The translations under genes were made by a program, and so were the position numbers. From Diphasiastrum complanatum (lineage: Eukaryota > Streptophyta > Lycopodiopsida > Lycopodiales > Lycopodiaceae), in assembly GCA_029204225.1 (NCBI GenBank), contig CM055102.1, forward strand, positions 1,822,854 to 1,886,853: a stretch of 64,000 nucleotides of DNA. The letters run 5' to 3'. This document shows positions 1 to 11,344 of this stretch, piece after piece (positions within the stretch are counted from its first letter, which is position 1; each line of letters opens with the position of its first letter). Below the pieces are notes generated by a model. That model saw nothing but the letters and a program-made list of their open reading frames with translations, ran no database searches and was not told the origin of the DNA.

Positions 1-852
1 TACTTGGTGATCAGATGGTACAGGGTACAGGGTTCTGGAGCTATCCTACCTGATATGCTATGGATCGTAGGTGAGTTATTCATCACAATAGTGGATCTAG
101 TTTGCATTTGCTTTGGCTTGGACGCTATGATGGATACAGTGTTGGTGAGATAGGCTCCTTGGTGGGAGGTCTATGTACTGGTCAAATCAGAGTTGGCAAC
201 GTCAAGCACGTAAAGTTGAATCTACATGCGATGTAGGATAGGTAGATCATCATCAGTATCTCTGGGAGACAGGCGAGCTACTCAGGTATAGCCTATGGTG
301 AGGTTTGTGTACATTCATTCATTGAGTCCTTGGTAGACTCTTGTGCTTGGAGCATGGAGAATGGATGGGGATCAACTTTCAGGGCTTATTGGACAGGATG
401 TCAGGGCAAAGCGGCTTGGAACATAACTTTGTGTGGGAGATACATCAGGGATGAGGCTTGGAGTGTTCATTGGTTCGAGATGGTTGATCTTGGATGATGT
501 ATAAGTACATCTATATGATATGCTTGGACGTGAGGGCATCTTGGTTACAAGTGCAGGCCATGGTTGAGGACCTGATTTGGTGACCCGTGGTGTAGCAGTG
601 GATCTACAGGTGGCACATGTGTTGGTACGACAGGATATCACTTATGGGCAGGCCTTGGTCATGTATTTTACGCTTTATCATTCGTGTTGGTTTGCATGAG
701 TGTGTGTGGGCTTGCATGTTACCTTGTCACGGGAGTCTAGATCTCAGTCGGAGTTGTATGTGGTTGTGCATTTGTTACGTCAAAAGCAAAGTAGTCATTT
801 TATGCTCATTGACTTGTCATTGTCTACTAGTTGTCTATCTAGTGAGGGTATA
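1..852. other. Unassigned sequence left of an LTR
   Basis: No convincing gene is visible. The short open frames here have no family motif and biased composition. The block lies just left of a probable 3' LTR on the + strand, so it may be the non-coding 3' internal part of that retroelement. This is an inference from position only. Confidence 0.3.
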
Positions 853-1023
853 GTCTTATGGAGGCAGTAAGATTTCCTTAGGTTGAGCCTCAGTCGCTCA
901 TGTATGTCAGCTTTACAGGTCTGTGCTTGTAAGTGTCTGATAGGATGTCAGCCTAGCTAGATGGAGGATGTAAGTCTCATGGTGGCAGTGGGATTTTCTC
1001 AGTTTGAGCCATGTCGCTCATGT
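853..1023 (+). repeat. Imperfect direct repeat, two copies of about 50 bp
   Basis: Copies lie at 853-903 and 974-1023. Both begin GTCT(T/C)ATGG(A/T)GGCAGT and end GTCGCTCATGT, with a few substitutions and a 1-bp indel. They are about 121 bp apart and lie upstream of the LTR at 1264, so they may belong to the internal region of the same element. Confidence 0.7.
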
Positions 1024-1263
1024 GGTCCACTTGTATTCAAGTCGGATTGGGGATGAGTCAGTTGGTTGAGAGTATGGTAGACTCTCTGTATGAGCATTGT
1101 GTTTACATGATACTTTGTTAGTCAAACCCGGTGGTTTGTTGGTGTGCTTGAGTGTGAGTAAAGTACATAGTAGTTGTGATATGCATAACATCTTTTGGAC
1201 ACTCCAGACGCTGCTGCAATATATTGTTTTTCACTCTTATCACATTTGAGCTTAAGGGAGAGA

Positions 1264-1722
1264 GTTAGAAATCAGCTTGTGATCTGATTCATTAGTATAA
1301 GCTCTAAATGTGATGATGTAATTAGTGTACAGTTTATTTGGTTTACTGTATATGGTTGTGATCGGGACATGACCCGTTAGGATATATTGATCGGACACTG
1401 ATCCCGTAGCCAGCTACCTGGGTTAGCCGAGTAGCCACACATAGGAAAAATTAGCCTGTAGAGAGTTATTTATAGTACTTGCTATATTGGGGGCATGTCC
1501 CAAGTTTGTCGGTCGAATTTGGCCATATTGGGCCTCGACCTTAGTTTGACAGGTGGTAGGCCAATTTTAGGACACCTTCCTTTTCATGTAGTTTGTGAAT
1601 ACTCTATATGTACAGTGTTTCTTTGTAATCAATTAACTTTTGTTGTGCCATCTTTGAGAGCTTGTGAGGAGTGGCTATGGTGATTGTGTGATGTGATCTG
1701 CATACTGCACTAGATCCTAACA
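1264..1722 (+). repeat. Probable 3' or solo LTR, family not assigned
   Basis: The block begins GTTAGAAATC straight after the purine-rich run AAGGGAGAGA, which resembles a polypurine tract. It ends CCTAACA, the inverted counterpart of a TGTTAG start, and has a possible TATA box near 1466. No primer-binding site follows, so it is better read as a 3' or solo LTR than a 5' one. The first base of the canonical TG is not preserved. No second copy is seen in the window. Confidence 0.45.
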
Positions 1723-2193
1723 GAATTTCAACTAGATTGCTAGTAGATTCGAAATCATTCACACTCAACAGTGCGGAGGACAGAAATCAAGGGAAATAAC
1801 CTTCAACGGTCTATTCACTTATTCAATCTCACAATACAAGAACTCTCTCGTGGTCTGAGAATGAAGTGTGTCTTCATTTATATTACCTACGGAACGAGCA
1901 AACACACCTCTAGAGATTCCAGGTGCGATGTTCCATTACTAACTCTGGTTAATAAATGAGTTATAAATACATATAAATTACATCATTGAAGGTAACTTTC
2001 ACTAAGAGTTTAATTTACTCTAGTTTAAAGTGATGATACGAATCTAGTCGCTTCATGTTCCAGGTGTCATTTCAGTTCAGGAGGTCTTGTCCTTTAATAG
2101 AAGATAGGTCCTTAGCAATTATATCCTGAAAAATGATATAGGCCTCTTCATAATATAATTTGTCCAGCGCATATCTTTATTTCCAAGTATAAA
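1723..2193. other. No feature recognised
   Basis: AT-rich sequence between the LTR remnant and a Copia relic. No open frame with a known motif was seen on either strand. Confidence 0.5.
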
Positions 2194-2312
2194 TTGCCAT
2201 ATTTGAGAAAATATTCATTATTTAGCAAATATGTGGTATCACAACATTCGAAGTATGTTTACTTTGGTGACTCAAGTGCACTGCAGATTGGAGGAAAAGG
2301 ATCAGTACGTCT
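2194..2312 (+). pseudogene. Copia family-D relic: end of gag and protease region
   Basis: A short frame contains KYVYFGD and GGKGSVRL. It aligns by eye with the KYVHLGDDSTHTIEGEG segment downstream of the protease motif in the family-D relic near 41.7 kb. Everything upstream has decayed, and the frame is cut off at 2312/2313 by the 5' LTR of the next Copia element. It is therefore an older insertion that served as a target site. Confidence 0.55.
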
Positions 2313-2950
2313 TGTGAAAGATTCAACTAGTTTAATCACATTTTGCTATATTTTCATATTTGGTATATTGATGCCAAAACTTGTTTTAGACTTAGAGGTT
2401 GACTTTTCAAAGTTCATTAGTCTAAATTTTATTTGAATAAAGTGTGGGAAAGTTAGAATGCGAGTTTAAGTATATTCAAATTTGAATAATTGGGTACATT
2501 GAATATAGACCCAAAATTAGTAGGGTTAGCATTTTGGTGGGAAAGTCAAGTGGCCAAATAGGGTTTGGACCTGCTATAAAAGGATGTAACTCGTGGAGAG
2601 AGCAATTCTCTCTCTTCTCTATCTCATTTCATGCTTATACATGGTTCTATTGGGATCTACTATCCATTGGTACACTATCTTGGTGATTACTTGCAATTCT
2701 ATGTGTAGAATGATCTATATTTGTTATTTTTGGATCCACACATGTGAAATACAATAGCTTGCTACTTTTGTATGGACAACAACAATAAATTTTCATTTCA
2801 TTCAAGTTTGATCAAGTTCTATTGGTGTTTGCATCTCATTTTGTGTGTAGATGCTGATTTTTCTACATTGGTGAGATTGGTAGTGTATTTCTCTTTCTAA
2901 CCAAAGATCATTCAAGTAGATTGGATCTTAAGGATCTAAAATCTTTCACA
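2313..2950 (+). repeat. 5' LTR of Copia family A
   Basis: This 638-bp LTR has a perfect 10-bp terminal inverted repeat (TGTGAAAGAT at 2313, ATCTTTCACA ending at 2950). A methionine-tRNA primer-binding site follows immediately. A TATA-like CTATAAAAGG lies near 2573, followed by a CT-rich stretch, which fits the U3/R boundary. No matching 3' LTR is found in the window because the element is fused to another Copia downstream. Confidence 0.85.
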
Positions 2951-2962
2951 TGGTATCAGAGC
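2951..2962 (+). other. Primer-binding site of Copia A (initiator tRNA-Met)
   Basis: TGGTATCAGAGC directly follows the LTR. It is the complement of the 3' end of plant initiator tRNA-Met, the usual primer for minus-strand synthesis in Copia elements. Confidence 0.9.
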
Positions 2963-3549
2963 TTATGTTTCAGGTTATGAAGGAGAAAATCAGATCTATT
3001 AATGATTTGGTGAAGATATCAAGTCTAGAGCGTTTTAGAGAGGATTCTACACCAAAATCGGATTTTTTGCTTTTGGAGATTGGATCTTTTGTAGATTAAA
3101 ACACTGATCAATAGATATACTTGATCAATTCCGATTTTTGAATTCACATACGAGATTTGGCCGGTTTTTGGATCATTGGATCAGCCTAAGTGGTGGCTTA
3201 TAGATTGCATATCAAATCTTCAGCATTTGCATGTAGATTTGGAATAGTCAATTTTTTGTGATTTTGTCAAAACCCTAATTTTGATTGGATCTCTGGATAG
3301 TGAGATTGCTGGACTTCATTTGTGTGTGTTTCAATCTTAGGAAGTGGCTAAAGTCATTAGATTGAGGATAGATCATAGATTAATCAAGATTCCATGATTC
3401 TATGTGTTGACTTGCTTAGATAAGTGCTAGAAGAGAATTTGTGAGATAGTTTCAAATCTTGGTGATTTCTTTTGAAAGCATTTTTTGTTGTTCAAAGAAG
3501 TTCTTTGTGCATTGAAACAGGGTGAAAGAGAAGATCAGGTCATTGCTAC
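2963..3549 (+). other. Untranslated leader of Copia A
   Basis: Non-coding stretch between the primer-binding site and the gag start codon. No separate feature was seen in it. Confidence 0.6.
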
Positions 3550-3990
3550 ATGGCAACCTCAAGTGGAGTCATGTTGGAAGCCAATGATAGGCTTACCTCA
3601 AGTAACTATTCATTGTGGAAAATGAGGATGGAGTCACTTATTGAGATGAATGATGTTTTGGATATTTTTGTAGGTCTGGAGGAGAGACCAGCAACACAAC
3701 AAGATCAAATGAGGTATGACAAGAGGGCCAAGAATGCTCTACACATGATAAAGATGAATGTTACCAATGAACTTCTCAAGGAAGCTAGTAAGTGCACATC
3801 ATCTTTGGAAGCTTGGAATTCATTGAAGAAGCTTTATGAATCCAAGTATACTTCTAGAGTGTTGACTCTAAGAAGACAAATCTTTTCTTGTATGCAAAAG
3901 AATGAAGAAAGTCCAAGTACTTTTGTTTTGAGAATGAAAGCATTGAATGATGAGTTAGTTTGTATAGATGAAAGCATTAAGGAAGGAGAG
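3550..3990 (+). pseudogene. Copia A gag, N-terminal part (split by element N1)
   Basis: The frame starts MATSSGVMLEANDRL and contains NYSLWKMRMES, which matches the start of Copia capsid proteins (compare NYSTWKVRMES in Copia F). It carries the gag helical domain up to the motif IKEGE at 3990, where element N1 interrupts it. Reading resumes at 8960 with LIQVILNG after a 5-bp duplication (GAGAG at 3986-3990 and 8960-8964). The product would form the virus-like particle. It is inactive because of the insertion and a stop near 9061. Confidence 0.85.
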
Positions 3991-4820
3991 TGTGCAAAAA
4001 GTACAAAAAGGACCAAGAGTGGATTCTAATCTAATCCTCAAGAGGGATTGGTTGTCAGATTACTTGATCTATCAATCTACTTGCAATAAAGATCAATCTA
4101 GATCAATTTTAGACACAAAATCCTAATAAGAACAATCATTAATTGAAGGTAGGTGTACTTTCTGGTTTCTCACGTGTGAAACCCTGTTTGAGTACAGACT
4201 CCAACCTGAAAATAGAGTACACATTGATAGCACCTCAAAACAATCAAAACAAATGTAGACAAATGGAGAGAATCACTCAAAATTGCTTCCAAAACCAAGA
4301 TTGGTGTCTCACACTGATTATGGCCAAATGTGGCTCTATATATACAATAAGTGGGAGCTCGTGGTACTGATCATCCCTTTGATCCCGCATGTGTGAAGGT
4401 GCTTTGTCATATGATGATTCATCATGCAAAACTGACACTTGGACAAAACCTTCTATTTTGAGCACTTTTGGTCCATTTTCCTTCTATATGGAGATCTACT
4501 TGGAAATCTTCTAGAAGTTAAAATTCGCCTACTTTAGCTTATTCCACACATGTGAGCTGTCCTCTACACATGTGATATGACACCTAACCAAAGGATGTGG
4601 CTCATGCAATCAATAGATTGATGCCATGTGTCATATGTCTAGAAAACTAGCTTTTGGCCTTTTTAGCCACTAGAACTTGAATTAAATCATCTGTACAACC
4701 TATATGACTATGGTACATGACAAGTACACTATTTTCACACGTGAGAACAGGCTCCACACATGTGTGTTTATCTATGTACAAGATTTTTGGCCTCTACCAA
4801 GCTTATTTTTGCATTTCACA
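3991..4820 (-). repeat. 3' LTR of N1
   Basis: 830 bp, very similar by eye to the LTR at 8155-8959 but with about 25 extra bases near 4080-4105. It contains a CACGTGTGAAA motif near 4172 and several CACATGTG variants (for example near 4548, 4567 and 4756). Its boundaries are set by the target duplication and by TGTG...CACA ends. Confidence 0.88.
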
Positions 4821-4834
4821 CACTCCTCAAAAAT

Positions 4835-5368
4835 CTAGCTTGGTAACTTGATGGAAAACATGATGATCTTGAACTTGACTCCATGGGCTGAATTGGTTTT
4901 TGCTGGTTCAAAAGGTGTCAAGATCAGCCAATGAGCTTGATGTTGATCTGAAATCACCATATCCATGATAGTGCTTCTTTGATGTTGACATCTTTGATGA
5001 GCTTGAGAGCTTTGCACCATCCTAGCACCTCCAAAATTGATTCCTTCCTTGAGGCTTGCTCCTTCTTCATGTGCATGCTCCTTCATGAGAAAATAAAGAT
5101 TTCTTCTTGATTTCTTAGGATCACAAAGATCTAACAGCATGTTACCACGATCTAGAGAATTAGACTCATCCAAATTGGCAAGATTATGCATGCTATAGTA
5201 ACAAAGTGTTTGCATCATATCTTCATGCCTGTTTAAAATGCTAATCTCAGATCCAATGAGGTTAAATACTTCATTATGGAGATAAGTGTCTTTAGAAGAT
5301 GATTCACTTACTCTCATAAAGAGTTTACAATTTGCCTCAATACAAATTTTCAAATTATGAGTGAACAA
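4835..5368 (-). pseudogene. N1 internal reading frame, downstream module
   Basis: A 177-codon frame of unknown function. Its first part (LFMRVSESSSKDTYLHNEV, then NLIGSEI) resembles a segment of the neighbouring upstream frame (LLMRISEASKVDTYIHKQV, then SLIEMEI), so the two look like diverged copies of one module. The end of the frame lies close to the polypurine tract and is probably non-coding. It overlaps the next frame by about 20 bp and is shifted against it, as expected for a decayed single gene. No known domain is recognised. Confidence 0.5.
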
Positions 5369-6381
5369 ATCACTTTTGCTCTTACATGACTTAAGAGAAC
5401 TAATTGATTTAAAATCAATTTCATTCTTTTAAGAACATCATCTATGTTCTCAAGAGAGACTTCATACTCAACTAGTATGGCTTTACTCCAATTTTGAGAT
5501 GCAATGATCTCACTAAAGCAAATTGATTTATCAAATGACATAAGAGAAGTAAGTATGCGATGTATACCACATGAGATATGCTCCTCTTTCCCTTGAAATG
5601 TGAGCCACATGCATTCAACCATATTTCTTGAGTTTATTTTTGGAATCACATTTTGAGAAGGTCTCTCCTCCTCAATCCTTGGCACACTTGAACCTTGAGA
5701 TGACTCCTTAAGATCCTCTTCATGGTGCTCCTTTTTTATGGAAATCCAAGACCTCCATGTCTCATAATAATCACAGCAAGTATGACCATTCAATATGCAC
5801 TTCCTATGATTATCAAGATTACTTATGCTAGAAACATAAGTCCAAAAATCACCACAACTTGGCATGATTTTTCCAATATTGAAATCAAAAGGTATTTCCA
5901 TCTCAATAAGGCTAACTACTTGCTTATGGATATAAGTGTCCACTTTGGATGCTTCACTTATTCTCATAAGAAGTATACAACTTGCCTTTAAGATTGAAAA
6001 CTTACAATTTTTATCTTTATGAATGAACATGATCTTATTGAAACCAAAAGATCCTATATGATGAAGATATTTCCATTTCCTTGACTTCACAACTAATGTA
6101 AGCTTACAAGAAAAACACATTTTGCTATCTTTTAAGGCATCACACTCAACTAGTATTGCCTTAATGCACCTTTGAGATACAAAAATCTCTTCAAAGCAAA
6201 ATGGTTCTTCATAAGTTGACATGAGAGCATAGATCAAACTATTTTCATTTTGTGATTGCTCCTTATTCTTGATTGATTTCTCTTGGATAATAACAATAAG
6301 TTTGAACTTGTCCAAAGTTCCAAGCAAAATACTTTCTAGGACAGTCCTTCTTGTATTTGCATTTTGAACTTGAAGTTCCAT
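5350..6381 (-). pseudogene. N1 internal reading frame with duplicated module, function unknown
   Basis: This 343-codon frame has no recognisable pol domain. Two segments resemble each other: FCFEEIFVSQRCIKAILVE near residues 62-80 and ICFSEIIASQNWSKAILVE near residues 288-306. A further segment recurs in the following frame. Together they suggest two tandem modules in one ancestral protein of roughly 500 residues or more. Start codons are uncertain because the gag-like frame overlaps the beginning. Part of the frame is also present in N2 (starting near LESILLGTLDKFKL). It could be a captured host gene or a degenerate gag extension. Confidence 0.5.
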
Positions 6382-6607
6382 CCTTCACCTCGGCCCCCTT
6401 GCTTTGGTTCTCCTTGGATGGACTGGTCTTCTTTTTGTAGCATCTTGAGAAAAAATATCCTCCCTTGCCACAAAGGTTGCACTCAGGATCCTTTCTTTCC
6501 TTCAATAGGATGCCACCTATTGATGCCATGTGAATAGAAACCTGTGATATGATTCTACAAATGTAATTTGTGACTTTCAAGAAACTAGATTTGAACATCT
6601 TCAACAA
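6263..6607 (-). pseudogene. N1 gag-like frame with altered zinc knuckle
   Basis: The frame contains MASIGGILLKERKDPE and then CNLCGKGGYFFSRC. This is a CX2CX4HX4C retroviral-type zinc knuckle in which the histidine is tyrosine. A basic Lys/Ser-rich tail (YKKKTSPSKEN) follows, typical of Copia nucleocapsid. N2 has the same knuckle with the same H-to-Y change, so the change predates both insertions. Compared with N2, N1 lacks about 200 bp after the knuckle, including a second Cys4 motif. Confidence 0.65.
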
Positions 6608-8142
6608 TCTAGAAGGATCTACAAAAGATCTAGCTCACAAACCTAAGAATCAATCTTCACAGTAATGACTAGTCACTTGGAAAAAAACACACAATCTTTG
6701 CATCAATTCTAAAAAAAATCAGATCCAATCTCCTATTGGACTCATCAAATACCAATGACTCTTTCTTTTGAAAGTTGAAATGGATATGAAAAAGATTTGA
6801 CACCTAGATTTTCCTTTTCACTTGACTAGTTCTCTCAACACTTGAGATTCTTGAACAAAAGATGAGTTTTGTTTCAAATACATGAAAATCAAACTTAATC
6901 ACTTCTTTTGGACTCACTCTTGACCCAAATAATCTCATACTTGAGATTTAGAATGAATCTGATTTGATTTGACAACAAACTATACCACCAATTTTTCACA
7001 AAGCTTAAAAAATTAGACAACTAGATATTCACAAAGATCTCAACCATGCATGAATACTCAAATATGGACTCCTCCTCATTCTAGACATCAAATGGGATCT
7101 CAAATTGACCCTCACACTCTCACAAAGAAAGTTGAATAGAACTAATTTGAGTTTCACACATACTATGTCAATTTCTGCTCAATATATTGATTCAATCACC
7201 CCTATTGGATTCCACCAATTACTCTACCTCTTAAGACTTGGAATGAAATTCAAAATCAAAAGTGGTGATTTTTCTCAATAAGATATTGTGCTTCAAAGAG
7301 GTAATGCCACTTAGAAATATTTGATCACCTAGGAAGAGACAAACTCTCCACCAATTGCCCTCTACAAAGGAAGGAACTCTTAGAAATTTGGATCTCTCTC
7401 TACACATTTGCCATAGACAACTTAATGACTCTTTTCAAACCTTACAATCACTCAAAAAAATAGTTTAGGGTTGAACAATGTGACTTGGATCTCAATCTCT
7501 TTTCTAGAACACTCCATTGAAGCCAATCTATGTCAAATTCTACAAAAGTTTTGCATAGATGCTCTATATGCACTAGAAACTCTCAAAGGTTTCACTTGGA
7601 GGACAAATCCAAAGATGTTTTCTAGAAAATTGATGCTTCTAAACTTCACCCTATCACTCTTGAACAAATCTAGAGTGATGGTACAATGGATTTCAACCTC
7701 TCACCTTGCATATCACTCCTTAATCTATGATTTTTAGCAAAATCTCTCTTAACTTCAACATACACTCAAAAAATCAGAGAAGATCAATTAATGCACCTAT
7801 TTCAAGCTTCAATTTTAATTTTTTGGCCTATCTAATCCAAGAACTAATCAAAGGATTAGATTTATATAGAAAATGCTTGATTTTGCACCAAAAATCACTC
7901 AAATTGGGTATGTGAGTCAAATTCTACAAATTTTCGAAATTTCTCAGCCAAAACCGGAGCTGTATGGCCTCACACGTGTGAAAAGAATTCCTACAGCCCA
8001 CAACAAAATTCGGACCAAAATTTTTGAAGATAGCTATCAAATCCAACTCGCTACACAAAATTTGACTAGTTTCCAAAAAACTGCTAATTTTGGGTTTGAT
8101 TTGGATTAACCCTATCAATTTCAACAAAACCTCTTGTACTAG
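6608..8142 (-). other. N1 5' internal region, non-coding
   Basis: About 1.5 kb between the primer-binding site and the gag-like frame. It has no sustained open frame in the element's sense and is shared with N2 (about 13.66-15.23 kb). A CACACGTGTG palindrome sits at 7971-7980. The position fits a long leader carrying packaging signals. Confidence 0.55.
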
Positions 8143-8154
8143 GCTCTGATACCA
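8143..8154 (-). other. Primer-binding site of N1 (initiator tRNA-Met)
   Basis: The + strand reads GCTCTGATACCA, which is TGGTATCAGAGC on the minus strand, directly next to the LTR at 8155. It fixes the element's orientation as minus. Confidence 0.92.
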
Positions 8155-8959
8155 TGTGCAAAAAGTACAAAAAGGACCAAGAGTGGATTGTAATCTGATC
8201 CTCAAGAGGGATTGGTTGTCAGATTACTTGATCTATCAATCTATTCTAGACTCAAAATCCTAACAGAAACAATCATTAATTGAAGGCAGGTGTACTTTCC
8301 AGTTTCCCACGTGTGAAACACTGTCTGAGTATGGACTCCAAACTGAAAATAAAGTACACTTTGATAGCACCTCAAAACAATCAAAACAAATGTAGACAAA
8401 TGGAGAGAATCACTCAAAATTGCTTCCAAAACCAAGATTGGTGTCTCACACTGATTATGGCCAAATGTGGCTCTATATATACAATAAGTGGGAGCTCGGG
8501 GTACTGATCATCCCTCTGATCCCACATGTGTGAAGGTGCTTTGTCATTTGATGATTCATCATGCAAAACTGACCCTTGGACAAAACCTTCTATTTTGAGC
8601 ACTTTTGGTCCATTTTCCTTCTGTATGGGGATCTACTTGGAAATCTTTTAGTAGTCAAAATTCGCCTACTTTAGCTTATTCCACACATGTGAGCTATCCT
8701 CTACACATGTGATATGACACCTAACCAAAGGATGTGGCTCATGCAATCAATAGATTGATGCCATGTGTCATATGTCTAGAAAACTAGCTTTTGGCCTTTT
8801 TAGCCACTAGAACTTGAATTAAATCATCTGTATAACCTATATGATTATGGTACATGACAAGTACACTATTTTCACACATGAGAACAGGCTCCACACATGT
8901 GTGTTTATCTATGTACAAGATTTTTGGCCTCTACCAAGCTTATTTTTGCATTTTTTACA
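8155..8959 (-). repeat. 5' LTR of N1
   Basis: 805 bp, the partner of 3991-4820. The outer end reads TTTTTTACA on the + strand and is followed by the GAGAG target duplication. CACGTGTGAAAC occurs near 8309. Confidence 0.88.
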
Positions 8960-9615
8960 GAGAGCTTATTCAAGTGATTCTTAATGGCTCGTTGGACACT
9001 CATGCTAACATTGTTAAAAGTATTTCTATTCAGAAGACTTTGCCAAGTTTGATGTATTTTTAAGAGATCTTGATCAATGAGGAATATAGGCTTCAAGCAA
9101 GAGGTGGATCTACATCGACACTTCAAGAGGATGCTATGTTCACAAAGGGCAAATTCAAGGGCAAAACCAAAAGTAAGTGGTCTAAAGGGCAGGATCAAGT
9201 GGATGCTTCTTCAAGTGGCAAAAAAAAGGATAGCTCAAAGCTCAAGTGCTTCTATTGTGGCATCAAAGGACACTTTGCAAGTGAGTGCTACAAGAAGAAG
9301 AGAGATCAAGGAGACAAGCAAGGTAGTCTTACTCTTGATGAGGATGGTTTGGATGTTCAAGATGCAAATGATGATGATTTTGTGATGTCTTCGTGTATGC
9401 TTGCTAATGATGGAGATCTAGATCCTTGGTGGATTGATAGTGGTGCAAGTTCACACATGACCTTTCAGAAACAGTACTTCACTTCTATGTCGGCATATGG
9501 AGATGGCAAGAGGGTGATCTACACGACCAATGATGGTGAGTGTGCAATCAAAGGGGCACAATTCCTATTCCTCTCTCTACAAATAGGAATGTTCATTTGG
9601 AGGCCAAGAATTTGA
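8960..9615 (+). pseudogene. Copia A gag C-terminus and protease
   Basis: After the N1 insertion the gag frame continues (LIQVILNG), hits a stop near 9061 and resumes. It has a basic linker, a canonical zinc knuckle CFYCGIKGHFASEC (about 9250-9291) and the aspartic protease signature WWIDSGASSHM (about 9427-9459). The frame is lost near 9560 and continues one frame over in the next feature. In a working element this part would package RNA and cut the polyprotein. Confidence 0.82.
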
Positions 9616-10748
9616 TTAGTGTGAGCCAAATGCTAAGTAAAGGCCTCAAGGTGGAGTTTGATGGAGATGCTTGTTTGATCAAAAGGAAGGATGTCTTGAT
9701 TGGAAAAGGTAAAAGGCAAGGGAAGGTGTTCAAACTAGATGCTTGTGTTATTGCTAACCAAGTTGGATGTGTTGCAAGGAAGCAAATTTCTATTCAAGAG
9801 GTTTGGCACAAAAGGATGGGACACCTTAACTTCAAGTCATTGGAGGTAATGGCAAGGAAGAAGGTTGTGATTGGTCTTCCAAGTTCCTTAAGTGATGTGA
9901 AGCATGTTTGTGAGTCTTGTGCTTTGTTTAAGTCACATAGACTACCTTATACTAGATCTATTTGTAGATCTACAAAGCCTTTTCAACTTGTAAATTTAGA
10001 TATTCATGGATTTACTACAATTAGCAATAGTGGAGCTAAGATGTATGTAACATTCATTGATGATTTTAGTAGATTTTGTTGGATCTATCTACTAAAGAGC
10101 AAGGATGAAGTGTATGATGCCTTTGTCAAGTTCATATCTAACAAGTTCAAGGCCTTTTGTGATGAGCATGGGATCAAGAGGGAGTATACAACATCAAGGA
10201 CCCCACAAAAAAATGGAGTGGCTGAAAGGAAGAATAGGACTTTATGTGAAAGTTTTGAAGCTATGAGGTTAAGTGCTAATCTTGACAAACCATTTTGGGA
10301 TCAAGCTTCGTTGTGTGCCAATTTCTTGCGCAATAAGTGGCTGAGTGCTATTTTGGATGGAAGGACACCTTTTGAGATGCTATTCAAGAGGAGGCCGAGT
10401 GTCAACTTTCTAAGAACCTTTGGATGCACATGCTATGTCAACATTACTCTTGATGTTAGGGCCAAGGAAGATCCATCTTCAAGAAGAGATATTTTTGTTG
10501 GATATAGTGAGGTGAGTAAAGCCTACAAGGTTTACATTCCTTTTACTAACAAAGTGATTGTTGGTAGAGATGTCATTTTTGATGAGGGGAATATTCCAAA
10601 GGTGTCTTCAGGCATGATTTATGGTAGAGTGAGTGGATCTAACATTCTTGATGTTGATGTTGATCATCAAGTCAAAAGTCAAGGAGAACATCAAGAGAAA
10701 GAAAAGTACCTTCAAGGCTCACATATGATCAAAAGGGTAAGCAAGTAG
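9540..10748 (+). pseudogene. Copia A integrase, missing a catalytic Asp
   Basis: The frame contains the pre-integrase zinc-binding region (WHKRMGHLN ... CESCALFKSH), the first catalytic block (LVNLDIHGF, FIDDFSR) and the last (GVAERKNRTL). Compared with Copia F, about 24 codons are absent between VKFI and SNKFKAF, including the block with the second catalytic Asp (RSDNGGEF in F). The deletion is in frame, so the frame stays open but the enzyme would be inactive. The C-terminal part (RDIFVGYSE, VIVGRDVIFDE) is recognisable. The frame ends at 10748 and pol continues in another frame. Confidence 0.85.
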
Positions 10749-11317
10749 TTTTTGAAACTTATGTTGCTTTCCTAACCTATTTGGATGAGCCTACAAGTGT
10801 AGATCAAGCAAGGAAAGAAGAGGAATGGATCCAAGCAATGGATCTTGAGTATCAAGCTCTTATGAAGAATGGAACATGGAGATTGGTGGAGTTGCCTAAG
10901 GACAAGAAAGCTATTGGATGCAAATGGATCTTCAAGGTGAAGGCAAACCAAGATGGATCTATCAGTAAGTACAAGGCAAGGTTAGTGGCAAAAGGATATT
11001 CTCAACAACAAGGGATTGACTATGATGAGACCTTTGCACCCATGGAAAAGATGGTAAGCATTCGGGTCATCATTTCACTTGCTACACTTTTTGGATGGGA
11101 TCTATGGCAAATGGACATTTCAAATGCATTCTTGAATGGTGATCTTGAGGAGGAAGTGTACATGGAGCAACCCGAGAGCTACATTTCATCAACAAAGCCA
11201 AATCATATGTGTCTTCTACAAAAGAGTTTGTATGGCCTTAACCAGGCACCAAGGAGTTAGTATGCTAAGCTTAACACTTTTTTACTCTCTCAAGGATTTG
11301 TTATGAGTGAGTATTAG
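10749..11317 (+). pseudogene. Copia A reverse transcriptase, N-terminal half
   Basis: Motifs GCKWIFKVKANQDG, KARLVAKGYSQQ, ETFAP and QMDISNAFLNGDL (first catalytic Asp) identify the Copia RT fingers and palm. Near 11250 the frame reads LYGLNQAPRS, stops, and can be followed to about 11317, where homology ends. About 30-40 bp later a second, different RT copy begins with the same LYGLKQA block. The element therefore lost its RT C-terminus, RNase H and 3' LTR by fusion to another Copia. Confidence 0.82.
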
Positions 11318-11344
11318 AATTGGATCTAACTTTGTGCTGAAATT

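Larger units (their letters stand above)
3991..8959 (-). mobile_element. N1: complete non-autonomous LTR retrotransposon (LARD-like)
   Basis: The 4969-bp element is bounded by LTRs 3991-4820 and 8155-8959, a primer-binding site read on the minus strand (8143-8154), a purine-rich tract just inside the left LTR (about 4821-4830) and a perfect GAGAG target duplication. Transcription would run right to left. The interior has no protease, integrase, reverse transcriptase or RNase H motif. Instead it has a short gag-like zinc-knuckle frame and a long unrecognised frame with an internal duplication. A second, broken copy (N2) lies at 13100-15876, so the unit is a real family. It must rely on proteins from other elements. 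Confidence 0.88.

Noticed and set aside
9077..9385. Frame of 102 codons overlapping the Copia A gag
   Set aside because: It is the +1 shadow of the gag/zinc-knuckle frame, which has the real motifs.
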